The notes beneath the pieces were generated by a model. The model ran no database searches and was not told the DNA's origin. It worked only from the letters and a program-made list of their open reading frames with translations. From the NCBI GenBank assembly GCA_963575745.1, contig CAUYUJ010012536.1, positions 122,709-186,708 on the forward strand: DNA of 64,000 nt, in the 5' to 3' direction. This stretch comes from Prorocentrum cordatum. Taxonomy: Eukaryota > Sar > Dinophyceae > Prorocentrales > Prorocentraceae. Shown here piece by piece: positions 1 through 9,004 of this stretch. The first letter of the stretch is position 1, and each line of letters starts with the position of its first letter. Both the position numbers and the translations under genes were made by a program.

Positions 1-300
1 CAAGACGGCCCTCAAGAGCCCCAAGAGGTCGACACGGGGGTCCAGCTAGGCCATCTCAAACAGCCTCGGGCCCCAGAGAGCCCCAAGGTAGCTCAAGCGA
101 TCCGCAAGAGGCCGTCAAGAGGGCCCAAATGGAGAGCGCCCCCAAAAGCCCCAAGGTGACCCTGGAGGGCCCTTCCCCAGTGTTCCCCCAGCGGTTTGCC
201 CAAGCGCTGGGGGAACACGCAATCTATTAGCATGGCCGCACCTTTGGTCGAGATTTCAACCCATAGGCGCTTCCAAAGTGCAGGTGACGGCGCCTTCGAT
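1..300 (+). repeat. End of a CCAAGA-type array with hairpin tail
   Basis: Positions 1-175 are loose repeats of CAAGANGGCCC/CAAGAGGCCCC. Positions 178-216 form a hairpin (GTGTTCCCCCAGCG pairing with CGCTGGGGGAACAC). They are followed by a diverged copy of the conserved tail that closes every array unit further on (ATAGGCGCTTCCAAA...CTTCGAT). Unique sequence starts at about 300. The same order of body, hairpin, tail and unique sequence is seen at 33610 and 54491, so CTTCGAT probably marks the 3' border of the repeat element. Confidence 0.7.
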
Positions 301-938
301 AATACTGCATGGTGGGAGTGTGTCCACCTCATCGCGGTATAATCCGATGTCCGGCTTATCACTATCTACTTGGATGTGGACGTCTCTGCTCTCCATGGTT
401 CATCTTCCGATGCGAACCCAGGAGCAACGTCTCAGAGAGCAGATGTGGCAACCCGTACGCTCCACGATGGGACAAGGGCCGATGAACACCAACCCCTAAC
501 ATGAAACATCGGCAGAATGATGTGGGGCGGGTTTCCACCTGCGCGCATCCATTTAACGTCGCGCACGTGCTAGCTGCTTCGGAACCCCAACCTTTGTTGC
601 GTTCGCGATGTGTCTGTGTGTAAAGCACAGGCCGCGTGCGCTCAAAAAGTGTGTGTGTGCGTGTGTGTGTGTGTGTATGTGGTGTCGGCCGCCGTATTTG
701 ACTTTCTTCGCCTCGTCGCCGCGCGCGAGGCCGCGACCGCCAAAGTGTGCGTGTGTGTATCAGTGTGTGTGGTTGTGTCGGGAGGGGGCGTCGCGCTTTG
801 GGGCCCCAGTGGCAAGAGCTAGGTAAGAAACCATCGGCTCCCACAGGCAAGGAACCGCCGATCCAGCGTGATACCAAAACAAGACAGGGAGAAACGCGCG
901 AGCCCACTTGCAGTCAAGACTGATAGCAAGGATGCGCG
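301..938. other. Intergenic stretch with a GT microsatellite
   Basis: No convincing gene seen. A (GT)n tract lies at 649-680 with further TGTGTGTG patches near 745-775. The rest is GC-rich unique sequence without a recognisable signal. Confidence 0.5.
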
Positions 939-1568
939 ATGAAGATGCAGGCCCCTTGCACGCCCGTGTTGAAGCTTTATCGAGCGCGGCGGGCTGTTCA
1001 CAGTAGTCAAGGATGTACCCAGATATTAAAAACAAAACCATAAAAATAAACTGTTGCTGCTCCGCGCGGATTTCTTGGGTTCGCGCAGGACCCACCTCCC
1101 TGGCGCGCGGAGCGCGCCAGGGGCGGCACCGGAGGCGCCGCCAGGGGGTGCCCGGCGCGGATCCGAGAAATCTGCGCGGAGCGACAACAGTTTATGTTTA
1201 CAGCGTTTCTTTCTTCCTCGATCAAGGATGGAGCAAAAAGGCACGAATGCAAGGGTACCCTTGGGAAGGTCGGGTATGTCTTCCTAAGGCGAATTTGGGG
1301 AGGAAAAACAGAAGTAATCGCATTTAAACAAATATTCAAAAATTGCCGACAAGAATCAAAAAGTCGTCCCCAGACTATCTGTTCACTATTCTCAAATGTT
1401 CCTCCTGTAGACTGAGGAGGGACATGCCCGACTTCTGCTTAGGAAGGTTATTACCGTTCCTTAGCACCGGCTTCGACTGCATTCTCCCCAAGAGCGGCAG
1501 CCCAGCAGGCAGCATTGGCGGCGGTTTGCCGCCGCGCACCGACGAGGAGACGTTCGCGTAGACTCTGA
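939..1568 (+). CDS. Candidate three-exon gene split by two introner elements
   Basis: Proposed exons 939-1011, 1227-1268 and 1447-1568 give one 78-codon frame starting MKMQAPCTPVL and ending in an Arg-rich tail (RRRSRRL, then TGA). Both gaps are TIR elements with direct repeats. The first is flanked by TCAAGGATG on both sides and reads as a GA-AG intron. The second is flanked by TTGGGAAG and TTAGGAAG and reads as GT-AG. Both target-site repeats contain AG|G on the plus strand only, which argues for plus-strand splicing, and removing both keeps the frame open. I do not recognise the product. It could be an internal part of a longer gene, and the opposite strand is also open over exon 3, so the coding claim rests on intron phase. 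Confidence 0.35.
1016..1221. mobile_element. Family A introner-like fold-back element
   Basis: A 206-bp near-palindrome. Both ends carry TAAACTGTTG followed by CTCCGCGCGGATTTC-like sequence, and the centre is CCTGGCGCGCGGAGCGCG. TCAAGGATG occurs at 1007-1015 and again at 1222-1230, an intact target-site duplication. The same element forms introns 3 and 4 of the propeller gene and recurs at 5588-5778. Confidence 0.8.
1269..1438. mobile_element. Family B introner-like element
   Basis: A 170-bp element with inverted ends (GTCGGGTATGTC at the left; GACATGCCCGACTT at the right). Its flanks TTGGGAAG (1261-1268) and TTAGGAAG (1439-1446) are an 8-bp duplication with one change. It shares its end sequence with intron 5 of the propeller gene and with the element at 21171-21329. 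If spliced on the plus strand it is a GT-AG intron. Confidence 0.7.
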
Positions 1569-1610
1569 GCCTCGGCGAGGGGCGGGCAGCGCCCGCATGC
1601 TCGTGGACCG

Positions 1611-2125
1611 GAGCCTCCTCCTCCTCCTCCTCCTCGTCCTCCTCTTCCTCCTCCTCCTCTCTCCTGTTCCTCCTCCTCCTCCTCCTCCTCCCCATCTGTC
1701 CTGCTCCTCGTCCTCCTCCTGCTCCTCATCCTTCTCCTTCTCCTCCTTCTCCTCCTGCTCCTCCTCCTGCTCCTCCTGCTCCTCATCCTTCTCCTTCTCC
1801 TCCTTCTCCTCCTCCTCCTCCTCCTGCTCCTCCCTCCTGCTCCTCCTCCCTCCTCCTCCTCCTCCTCCTCCTCCACCTCCTCCTCCTTCTCCTCTTCTCT
1901 TTCTCCTCCTTCTCTCTCCTTCTCCTCCTCCCTCCTCCTGCTCCTGCTCCTCCTCCTCCTCCTCCTCCTCCTCCTCCTCCTCCTCTCCCCTCCTCCTCCT
2001 CCTCCCCCCTCCTCCTGCCCTGCTGCTCCTCCTCCTCCTCCTCCTCCTCCTCCTCCTGCGCCTCCCTCCTCCTCCTCCTCCTCCTCCTCCTCCTCCTCCT
2101 CCTCCTCCTCCTCCTCCTCCTCCTA
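1611..2125 (+). repeat. Long CTC/TCC microsatellite
   Basis: About 500 bp of imperfect CTC/TCC triplets interrupted by TTC, TGC and CCC. Every frame on both strands is open (poly-Leu/Pro/Ser on plus, poly-Arg/Glu/Gly on minus), so the apparent proteins are artefacts. Confidence 0.9.
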
Positions 2126-2126
2126 T

Positions 2127-2265
2127 GACGAAGACAGGACGAGGATAGCATCGTGTGAGGATAGATCAAGGATCTCTGAGATCCGGCGGCTCTGGAGGAT
2201 GTCTCGGGCGCCGCGGCCTTCCCAGAGCGTTCCAGACAGCTCTGGAACGGATTCATCCTCCCCTC
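2127..2265 (+). repeat. Dispersed repeat, copy 1 (uninterrupted)
   Basis: This stretch (AGGACGAGGATAG...GAGATCCGGCGGCTCTG...GGGCGCCGCGGCCTTC...GGAACGGATTCATCCTCC) recurs at 3317-3640. Here it is continuous; the second copy is split by an inserted TIR element, so this copy serves as the empty site. Confidence 0.75.
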
Positions 2266-2469
2266 CCTCGCCACCATAAAAGGCCCGCAACGGAACACGC
2301 AGGTGACCGATGTGCCCCCGCGAGATCTGGCGCCAGGGGCGCCCGAGGGCCGCGAGGGCCGCGCCTGAACCACAAGCTTCGACGCGGCCCCAGCGCGGCC
2401 ACTCGTACCATGAGAAGCTTCGGACAGGAGGGCGGAGGGAGGGAGAGCGGGAGTCCCTTGCCCATTTCG

Positions 2470-2700
2470 GCACATCTCTCACGCGCATCGTGGCCACGGA
2501 GGTGAGCTCCACCCATTGCGCCAGCGGGTGCGTTCGCATCACGTCCCCGCGCCCATGTCGGTACACCCCTCACACCTTACGTGGCCCCACATGGAGCTCC
2601 ACCTCTTGCCACCAAGGGGTGCGCTCGCATGGCGGCTTCGCCCCCCTCTCTTCGGAACACCTCCCCCCCCAACACTCGCCGTGGCTCGAACGTCCATCCC
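2470..2700 (-). repeat. ~90-bp satellite, inverted relative to 63.6-64.0 kb
   Basis: Two to three diverged units with the core CCCCTCACACCTTACGTGGC followed by ATGGAGCTCCAC. The reverse complement matches the tandem units at the right end of the window (GCCACGAAACGTGTGAGGGG). Unit spacing is about 90 bp. Confidence 0.6.
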
Positions 2701-2934
2701 CCGTGCATATTTTGCTTTCGTTTGCCGGTTTTTCCGCAAGATGACCCTCGATGGACCCCCGATGTTATGATATTTTCACAACGTCGACCCCCAGGACCGG
2801 TCTTTCATCCTGAGTCGTTTTCTGACAGTTCCGAGGCCTGGTAAGGGCCCCCTGGAGCCGAAAATAGTGAAGAACCTCCCCCCCCCCACCCTCCGAGGAA
2901 GGGAGGGGGGGATCCCTCCCCCTAGTGCTCCTCG
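2701..2934. other. No feature recognised
   Basis: GC-rich sequence with a run of C and a short inverted stretch (CCCCCCCCACCCTCC...GGAGGGGGGGATCC) near 2878-2922. No gene seen. Confidence 0.4.
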
Positions 2935-3140
2935 ATGGTCGTCGCCGAGGAAAGGGACACACGTCCGAGCGATGCCAAGCCCAACGTCCTCCTCGTCTGC
3001 CCTGCGGCAGGCGACGAGCTGCGGCTGTCCCCCGGTGAGGAGCGTCCCCCCTTCGGCAGCGCCTATACGCGGAACCCCGAAGGACTTTCGAGCAGCGGCC
3101 CGCTCGCAGACCTGGCAGATCAGGCAGTTGCGACTAATGC
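2935..3140 (+). CDS. Candidate exon, unknown product, cut off by a TIR element
   Basis: From ATG at 2935 a frame runs 68 codons with protein-like composition (MVVAEERDTRPSDAK..., then VLLVCPAAGDELRLS...). It stays open up to 3140, exactly where an inverted-repeat element begins. The frame then ends a few codons into that element. The mixed acidic, basic and hydrophobic make-up differs from the low-complexity frames around it. I do not recognise the family, and no splice partner could be identified beyond the element. Confidence 0.3.
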
Positions 3141-3312
3141 GGGATGACGATTAATACAAAAAATTGGGGGGAACGATTAAAATAATAATTTTCTGACTGG
3201 AGGAGAACGATGAAAAGAAATAGTCTTCCAGCCCGCGGCCGGTTTTTTCTAATCGTCATCCCGGGCGCCGCCGCGTGAACACGACCCCCGGTCATTTATT
3301 AATCGTCATCCT
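3141..3312. mobile_element. Family E TIR element
   Basis: The left end GGATGACGATTAATA is matched by TATTAATCGTCATCC at the right end (15-bp perfect inverted repeat). A third copy, CTAATCGTCATCC, lies inside at about 3250. The interior is AT-rich compared with the surroundings. No clear target-site duplication is visible. Confidence 0.55.
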
Positions 3313-3316
3313 CCAT

Positions 3317-3640
3317 TAAGCCAGGACGAGGAAAACGTCGGGTGAGGATAGATCGAGCATTCCTGAGATCCGGCGGCTCTGGGGGATGCATCGGGCGCCG
3401 CGGCCTTCTCAGAGTGTCCCATCTCAGCGGTGGACAAACCTCCCTTTTGTAGACCTCCCCTCAGTGGACCGAAACCGACGGACCTGGAGCCGCAACAATG
3501 ACGGCCGCGACGCCCTCTCGCGAAACGAAAACGGCCAATTCCTTAGTCGACGTGTCAGGGTAGGAGGTCTGTCCACCCCCGACCATCACGCTCTGAAAGC
3601 GTTCCGGATCGCTCTGGGACGGATTCGTCCTCGCCCTGCT
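3317..3640 (+). repeat. Dispersed repeat, copy 2, interrupted by an insertion
   Basis: Positions 3317-3414 and 3599-3640 match 2127-2265 in order. The intervening ~180 bp are absent from copy 1, which shows an insertion event. Confidence 0.7.
3415..3597. mobile_element. Family C TIR element
   Basis: Inverted ends GGTGGACAAACCTCC (3429-3443) and GGAGGTCTGTCCACC (3563-3577). A relative lies at 55128-55290 with the same inner landmarks (CGAAACCGACGGACCTGGA, CGACGTGTCAGGGTAGG). Copy 1 of the host repeat at 2127-2265 is the empty site. The flanks CTCAGAG and CTCTGAAAG may be a decayed target-site duplication. Confidence 0.7.
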
Positions 3641-3935
3641 CGTCCTAGCCCCGCCCGAGCAGTGGAACTCGCCTGCCGGGGGGGAATCCCTCGTCGCCGC
3701 GGCTGCGCGCGGCGCAAGCACCTGGCCTCGAGGGACACCTGGACAAGCCGGGGGGCCGATCTGACTGGGCGCTGCCCAGAACTCCGGAGGGGGGGGGGGG
3801 GGAGGGCCAGTGGCATGGGAAGGGGGAGGCGAAGGACCACCAGGAGGACGAGGACATTCACAGTCAATGTGCTACCAGCCCCTCCTGGCTCCAGAGCGGT
3901 CCTCATCTCAGCGCCTTGGCTGTAGGGGGCGAAGG
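3641..3935. other. GC-rich spacer, nothing recognised
   Basis: No gene or repeat recognised apart from a G run near 3789-3802. Confidence 0.4.
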
Positions 3936-4046
3936 AGGGAGGGGAGGAGAAGGAGGAGGAGCAGGAGGAGGAGGAGCAGGAGGAGGAGGAGGAGGAGGAG
4001 GAGCAGCATGAGCAGCAGGAGAGGCAGCAGCAGCAGCAGCAGCACG
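3936..4046 (+). repeat. GGA/GCA microsatellite
   Basis: Imperfect GGAGGA triplets grading into (CAG)n at 4016-4042. Confidence 0.9.
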
Positions 4047-4175
4047 GCGACCTTGTCCAAACAGCCTTCTTAAGAACTGCTTGCACGGGTCCACAATGCC
4101 AGGCGAGTTTCAGCACTCTGACTGCGACGCTCAGCCACGGAAGCATGGCGCTTCGCCCCAATCTTGGCGACCCGA

Positions 4176-4409
4176 AAGGGGGTCCAGCTGCAAGGGGGTG
4201 GTGCAATAGATTTGGGGCAATTGTATTGCAGACGTATTGCGCTGGAGAATTGTGTTGCATTGTATTGCAACTAATGTATTGCACGCGAAAATCCAGCAAT
4301 ACATTTGCGCCCCAGAATGTATTGCACGCCCTAAATGTATTGCAATCCAACAAATCTATTGAACCAAATCTATTGCACCACACCCTTGTCGCTGGACCCC
4401 CTTTTGGGT
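4176..4409. mobile_element. Family F TIR element rich in TGTATTGCA
   Basis: A 234-bp element with long inverted ends: GGGGGTCCAGC then GTGGTGCAATAGATTTGG at the left, mirrored at the right (CCAAATCTATTGCACCAC...GCTGGACCCCC). The interior repeats TGTATTGCA about six times on both strands and is far more AT-rich than its surroundings. The flanks CGACCCGA (4168-4175) and CAACCCGA (4410-4417) look like an 8-bp target duplication with one change. It lies just upstream of the retroelement remnant. Confidence 0.75.
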
Positions 4410-4444
4410 CAACCCGACCAATAGCTTTTGAAGCTCACTTTTGA

Positions 4445-5600
4445 TATCTCGCTACGCTCTTCAGCACGCTGCCGAAAGCCTCTCGGCAGCTCGCCGTCGT
4501 CCTGCAGCCAGCTGTCACCGATCTGGGGTACGAGCGCACTGGTATACTCGCTGCTGCCAGGGATTGCCTCGGCCGGCCAGCTGCGAGCGGAGCCTTCCTC
4601 GACGCGTGGGGGATGCCCCAGGCGGGGCCTGATGAGCAGACGGTTGCCCACGCGTTTTCGCTCGAGAACGCTGTAGCTGCAGGCGTCGCGCTGCGGCACC
4701 ACCGAAAATGGTGGATGCTTCGAGCGGCCGATGCCGCTCTTTCCGCCAGAACGCCTGGGCAGCGGAATCACTGGCTGTCCGGAGGCGGCCCCGAAGGCGG
4801 GCCCGGATCTGCGGCCCATGCCACATGGGATTTGGCTCCCTGGTCGGAAGATGAGTTCCGCTTCAAATTCCGCCGGCGTCTCCGGCTTCCACAGTTTGGC
4901 GTTGCATGTTTATGCCAGCACCGGACGCGTGCTGGCATGGTCTGTGGCACCCACTTGACGAGCATGGAGATCACGCGACCTCATGCATGGTCGGAGGGGC
5001 CCACAACCGTCTGCACGATGGAGTGTGCGATGAGCTCGCGACGTCTGCTCGCACAGCTGGTCTTGCAGCAACGCGCGAGGTTGTGCTTCCAGAGCTTGCT
5101 ACTGATTCCATGCGCGAACCGCGCGTGGACGTCCAGCTCTGGGGCCACTGCTCGCTACCGGTTTTCCACGGCGACGCCCGTGTCGTTAGCACACACAACC
5201 GCCGCGGCCCTTCGGCGACCGCCGGTGCTGGAGCGACCGCTGCCGAGGCTGCGAAAGCCACGAAATACAGAGCTCGTGGAGGTACCAGCGTGCCCTCCTC
5301 CTCCTCCTCCTCCTCCTCCTCCTCCTCCTCCTCCTCGAATACAGAGCTCGTGGAGCTATACCAGCGTGCAGGGCCTTGCACTTGAGCTCGGCGGGCGGCA
5401 ACCGGGCCGCAGATGCCGCGTCTGCTGCAGCCTGCTGAGCCTCACCCGGCACCAGGGCCACCTCCGTGGCACGGGGTGCGCGCGGTCGCCCTTGCGCGAT
5501 TGGAGGCAGCGCAGTGCCCTCCTTCTGGGGCGAGCCGCTGCGGCGCTCGTCTCCTCTGCTACCGCACCAGTGGCCCAAGAGCTGGGGGAGCAAAAAGTGG
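4445..5600 (+). pseudogene. Frameshifted non-LTR retrotransposon remnant (RT C-terminal region)
   Basis: One frame from 4445 reads LPKASRQLAVVLQPA...DLGYERTGILAAARD...LENAVAAGVALRHHR...WSEDEFRFKFRRRLRLP. Near 4945 the recognisable protein moves to another frame with HPLDEHGDHATSC, then LHDGVCDELATSA and REPRVDVQLWG. In the dinoflagellate and fungal retroelements I know, the motif LDxHGxHxxxC with a following helical region lies directly after the reverse transcriptase. No catalytic YxDD motif is present, so only the 3' part survives. A (TCC)n insertion at 5286-5337 breaks it again. Dead copy. Confidence 0.6.
5265..5369 (+). repeat. TCC microsatellite between two direct repeats
   Basis: (TCC)n at about 5289-5337 is bracketed by near-identical ~28-bp repeats (ATACAGAGCTCGTGGAGG...CCAGCGTGC before and ATACAGAGCTCGTGGAGC...CCAGCGTGC after). 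The layout suggests a local duplication or template switch that delivered the microsatellite. Confidence 0.8.
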
Positions 5601-5778
5601 CATACACATAAAAACTCAGAGGTCCGCGCAGATTTCTCGGATCGGCGCGGGGGCCCCCCGGCGGCGCCTCCGGCGCCGTCCCTGGCGCGCGGAGCGCGCC
5701 AGGGAGGGGGATCCAGCGCCGATCCGAGAAATCCGCGCGGACCTCCGAGTTTTTATGTTTATGTGACTTTTTGTTCCT
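5588..5778. mobile_element. Family A fold-back element at the end of the retroelement remnant
   Basis: Long inverted arms (ACATAAAAACTCAGAGGTCC pairing with GGACCTCCGAGTTTTTATGT) around the usual CCTGGCGCGCGGAGCGCG core. It is the same family as 1016-1221 and introns 3 and 4 of the propeller gene. I could not find a convincing target duplication, so it may be older. Confidence 0.75.
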
Positions 5779-6565
5779 CTGATAGTGGTCCAGTGGTGCG
5801 CATGTTAGTCTTCAGGTGTTCAAAGTAAAACTTGTCCGCGCAGATGTGCCCGAAGCAGCAGCAGCAGCAGCAGAGGAGAAGCAGCCGGGCGAGGAGCTCA
5901 CGCTGCAACTAAAGGGAAACGCCTCTGTCCTGTCACCGGCGGTCGTTTAATCTGTCCGACGCGGGTTCGACGCGGGCTCGGCATGAGATCGACGTAGATT
6001 CGTCGCAGACTCGACGCGAGTGGCGACGCGACGTGACACACGAAGCCCTTCAAATCCGCCACCGTTCCTCCAGGCACCCTCAGCTACCTGCGAGCTCCCT
6101 GCATTGAGTGTGTAATTATTCTTTGAGGGGCTCACAGCCCACAGCCCGCAATTCTGGGCGCTCCTGGACGCTCTTGGGAGCTGCCGGGGGGTCCCCGCGC
6201 GACTTTTTTCGGAAGCCAAGAGCGTGCTGCGCGGGCCATGCACGTCCAACGTGGCCTAGGATGGCCTGGAAGACCGTCCTGGAGCCCTCTTGAGCGCCTC
6301 CTGGGCCGTCTTGGAGGCCCATGCGGCGCAAGAAGCCAAAATTAGCAAAACCCATTGGCATTACGTACAATATTCTCGGCCGTCAGAGCGTCCAAGACGA
6401 CCCAAAGAGGCGCCCAACCTCGCCTGGAAACTGGCCAATAGCTCCCAAGAGGGACCCAGGAGGCCCCCAAGACAGCCCCAAGAGGGGGGAACACGAACTG
6501 ACATTTTGAGCCCTCCACCCCAGGATGGCCCCAAGATCCCACCAGAGGCCCCCGAGGTGCACCAA
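5779..6565. other. Intergenic with a short TCGACGCG-type minisatellite
   Basis: At 5950-6035 the words TCGACGCG/TCGACGTAG recur irregularly, like the longer tract at 61.7-61.97 kb. From 6250 to 6560 there are loose CCAAGA/GGCCC words related to the arrays. No gene recognised. Confidence 0.45.
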
Positions 6566-6684
6566 AGAGGCCGTCGTCCGCGTCGTCGTCCTCATCGTCG
6601 ACGGCGCGGTCACGGCCACTCGTCGTACTCGTCCTCGTCGTCGTCGTCTTCGTTGTCGTCGGCGGCGTCGTCGGCGTCGTCGTG

Positions 6685-6730
<46 letters not shown>

Positions 6731-6735
6731 GATGC
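6566..6735 (+). repeat. GTC/GGC microsatellite
   Basis: Imperfect (GTC)n with GGC and CTC variants; all frames are open but low complexity. Confidence 0.85.
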
Positions 6736-6974
6736 GCGCGTGGGCAACGGCGACCGCGCGCGGCGTGCTGAGCGCCGTGCCCCGCAGCGGCCGAGGGGCT
6801 CTCGGGGATGGCGGCCATGGCTGGCGGGCTCTCCGCCAAGGCCGCAGGCCTGGCGGCCCTCGCCCTTATCGTGGCCGTCGTCCCTCTTCGGCTCTTGTCC
6901 CTCGTCCCTCGCCCCTCCCTCTTACGCCCTCCGCCTCCCGCTCCGCCTCCTCCCACTACCCTCGTCCTCCTCGC

Positions 6975-7560
6975 CTCTGGAACCCTGGCCGTCACGCCGC
7001 GCACACTCGGCTCAAACATCTGCAGCAGACTCCCCGACGGAGGGCGTATCCTTTTCGACATGGAGCGTTCGCTTTAGCACCGCGCGCATTCTTCTTAAAT
7101 GCGTGCAGCAGCTTGTGGGATGGAGCGCGGTTCCTTTTTTCCGAAATGGAGCTGCCACCCTAAGCCTGCAACGGCCTCCAGGATGGATGGTGGCTCCCTC
7201 TCAAAATGGGTCTGTCGCCTCAGCGCCGCGCGCATTCGTGCTGAACGCTTTAAACAACAATTGCAGGGCCAATAGGCGGTTCATTTTCAAAGTGCGGCTC
7301 TCACTGACGACGTTTGAAACCGAGAGACCAGAAGCTTGAACATGTGCAACAGCTGCACGAAAAAAAACGGATGCCCCTTTCAAACTTTGGCCTTCGCTCG
7401 AGACTTTTCTACATGAGAAAGCAAGCCACTTGAACAGATGGTAGATCTGCACGAACGGAGGGCGGCTCATCTTCAAAACGGGGCTCTCGCTTGAGACGTC
7501 CTCGGCACGCATGGCCAGAAGTGGCAACTTGTGCAAGAAATGTACACCAGTTCTTCCAAC
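6975..7560 (+). repeat. R90 satellite (about six diverged ~90-bp units)
   Basis: A recurring unit: GCGCCGCGCGCATTCGT..., a CAACAG/CAGCAG word, GATGGAGG(G)CGGTTC, TTTTCAAAATGG, then CTCTCGCTTGAG. Further tracts lie at 10035-10460, 20500-20900 and 35723-36123 (same strand) and 18520-18860 (opposite strand). Units are diverged, so this is an old dispersed tandem family. Confidence 0.65.
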
Positions 7561-7832
7561 ACTGGGATCTCTCTGGGCCCCTCGCTGAATTGTATCATTG
7601 TGCATGTGCGTGTTCCTTCTGACCCGGTGGAAAAATGCACGGCAATTATTTCACGTTTCGCGCAGAGCTCCCGCCTGCATGGCAAATCCGTAGGGCGCTG
7701 GTCTACCAAGGGGGCATGAAAGAGGGCGCTTCTCGAAGCGGAGAGGAAAGCTTGAAGGGGCTTGTGGCAGGGGCACATGGGACGGGAGAGGGTAAATTGT
7801 CGCATCTTGGGTTCACTCCGCCTCATCCACTC
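7561..7832. other. Unique spacer, nothing recognised
   Basis: Moderate-GC sequence between the R90 tract and the TTCC microsatellite. No gene or RNA signal seen. Confidence 0.4.
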
Positions 7833-7927
7833 TCATTCCTTCCTTCCTTCCTTCCTTCCTTCCTTCCTTCCTTCCTTCCTTCCTTCCTTCCTTCCTTCCT
7901 TCCTTCCTTCCTTCCTTCCTTCCTTCC
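7833..7927 (+). repeat. (TTCC)n microsatellite
   Basis: About 23 uninterrupted TTCC tetranucleotides. Confidence 0.97.
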
Positions 7928-8223
7928 CTCCGCGCCGCTGAATGCCGCCCCAGTCGGGCCGCGCGCCCAGCCAGGCCGCCCGCCGCGGGCTCTCATCCCG
8001 AGCCGTGCCCGCCAGCTGCCCCTTCCCGCGGCCGGGGTACGTGTCCGCTGGAGCCCGACGCTGGAGCGGGGGGCACCTCGCCCACGGGGCCCCCGGGAGA
8101 AAGGGGTACCACCCGGCGGCCCCCGCATGCTGGGAACCGGCGGGGTGCCGCAGGGGCGGGGGCCTTCCGCAGCCCCAGGGTCGGCCGGGTGCTGCGCGGG
8201 AGCGGGTCTGTTCCTTAGTGACG
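7928..8223. other. GC-rich spacer, nothing recognised
   Basis: Very GC-rich, no gene, no clear repeat. Confidence 0.35.
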
Positions 8224-8430
8224 TCAGGGGGACGTAAGACCTGGGTACAGGGGACCCGGAAATCCCCGACGAGGTCGTCAACAAAAATGACGAGGCCGAG
8301 CCTGCATTTTGACGAGGCCTCCCGCTGCAGACATCCCTTGAGACTCCTCCTCGTCAAAATCCGAGGCGCGGTCGTCAAAAAACGATGGCGAACCCGAGTC
8401 CTGGCAAACCCGGGTCTTACGCTCCCCCGA
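8224..8430. mobile_element. Family D fold-back element
   Basis: The left end TCAGGGGGACGTAAGACC is mirrored at the right by GGTCTTACGCTCCCCCGA. Inside, CGTCAAAA/GACGAGG words are repeated on both strands. It is about 207 bp long, a size similar to the introner-like families here. No target duplication found. Confidence 0.5.
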
Positions 8431-8689
8431 TAATGGTTTTTGCTTCCCGGCGGTCCCCCCAACGCAAAGCTGGTGGAGCGCCGCGCAGGAATGGCCCCTG
8501 GCAGCTCCGTGGGGGCGAGGTGCTTCGCGGTGGGCATGGATCCCCTGGCCCTGCAGGATCCTGCAGCGTCTGGCACTCTGACTGACCCACGTCTGCATTG
8601 ACCCCCGTCCCTCGAGCCGCGAACGGCACTCCGCGGACCCGCGCCGGAGCAGAGTCGGATCCGGTGCGGTGGCCCCGGCAGCCCTCCCA

Positions 8690-8960
8690 GCGAGTGGATG
8701 GGCCCCTCGCCGCTGGGCTCTCGTGCGGCCTCCCAGGGCGCAGGCAGACGGTCCCCTGGGCGGAGCTCACGGCCTTTGCGGGGGCCCTCGAGCTCAGCCG
8801 TTGCCCGCTCAGGTCCGTTTCGGGCCAGGAGCCTGCGCGAGGTCCACGCCCCCCGGGACTTGTCGTGGGCGGCGGGGAGCAGGCGTGCGGACGAGCTGGC
8901 GGGCCGAGCTGCGGCGACAGCGCGGGCCGAGTTCGCGCGCCACTCTCCCGTCGCAGAGGT
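8690..8960 (+). pseudogene. RNase H remnant of a retroelement
   Basis: In one frame near 8745 the sequence reads GRRQTVPWAELTAFAGALEL. In another frame near 8885 it reads RRADELAGRAAATARAEF. These match in order the second catalytic block (QTVPRGELMAL) and the last catalytic block (TAADELAGTAA) of the intact RNase H at 31538-33313. The two blocks lie in different frames and the rest has decayed, so it is a short dead fragment. Confidence 0.5.
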
Positions 8961-9004
8961 GGCGGACGTGGAAGCCCTTCGGGAACCCTTCTGACGGCGT
9001 GCGC

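Noticed and set aside
1597-2475. Poly-Leu/Pro and poly-Arg/Glu frames
   Set aside because: CTC microsatellite artefact.
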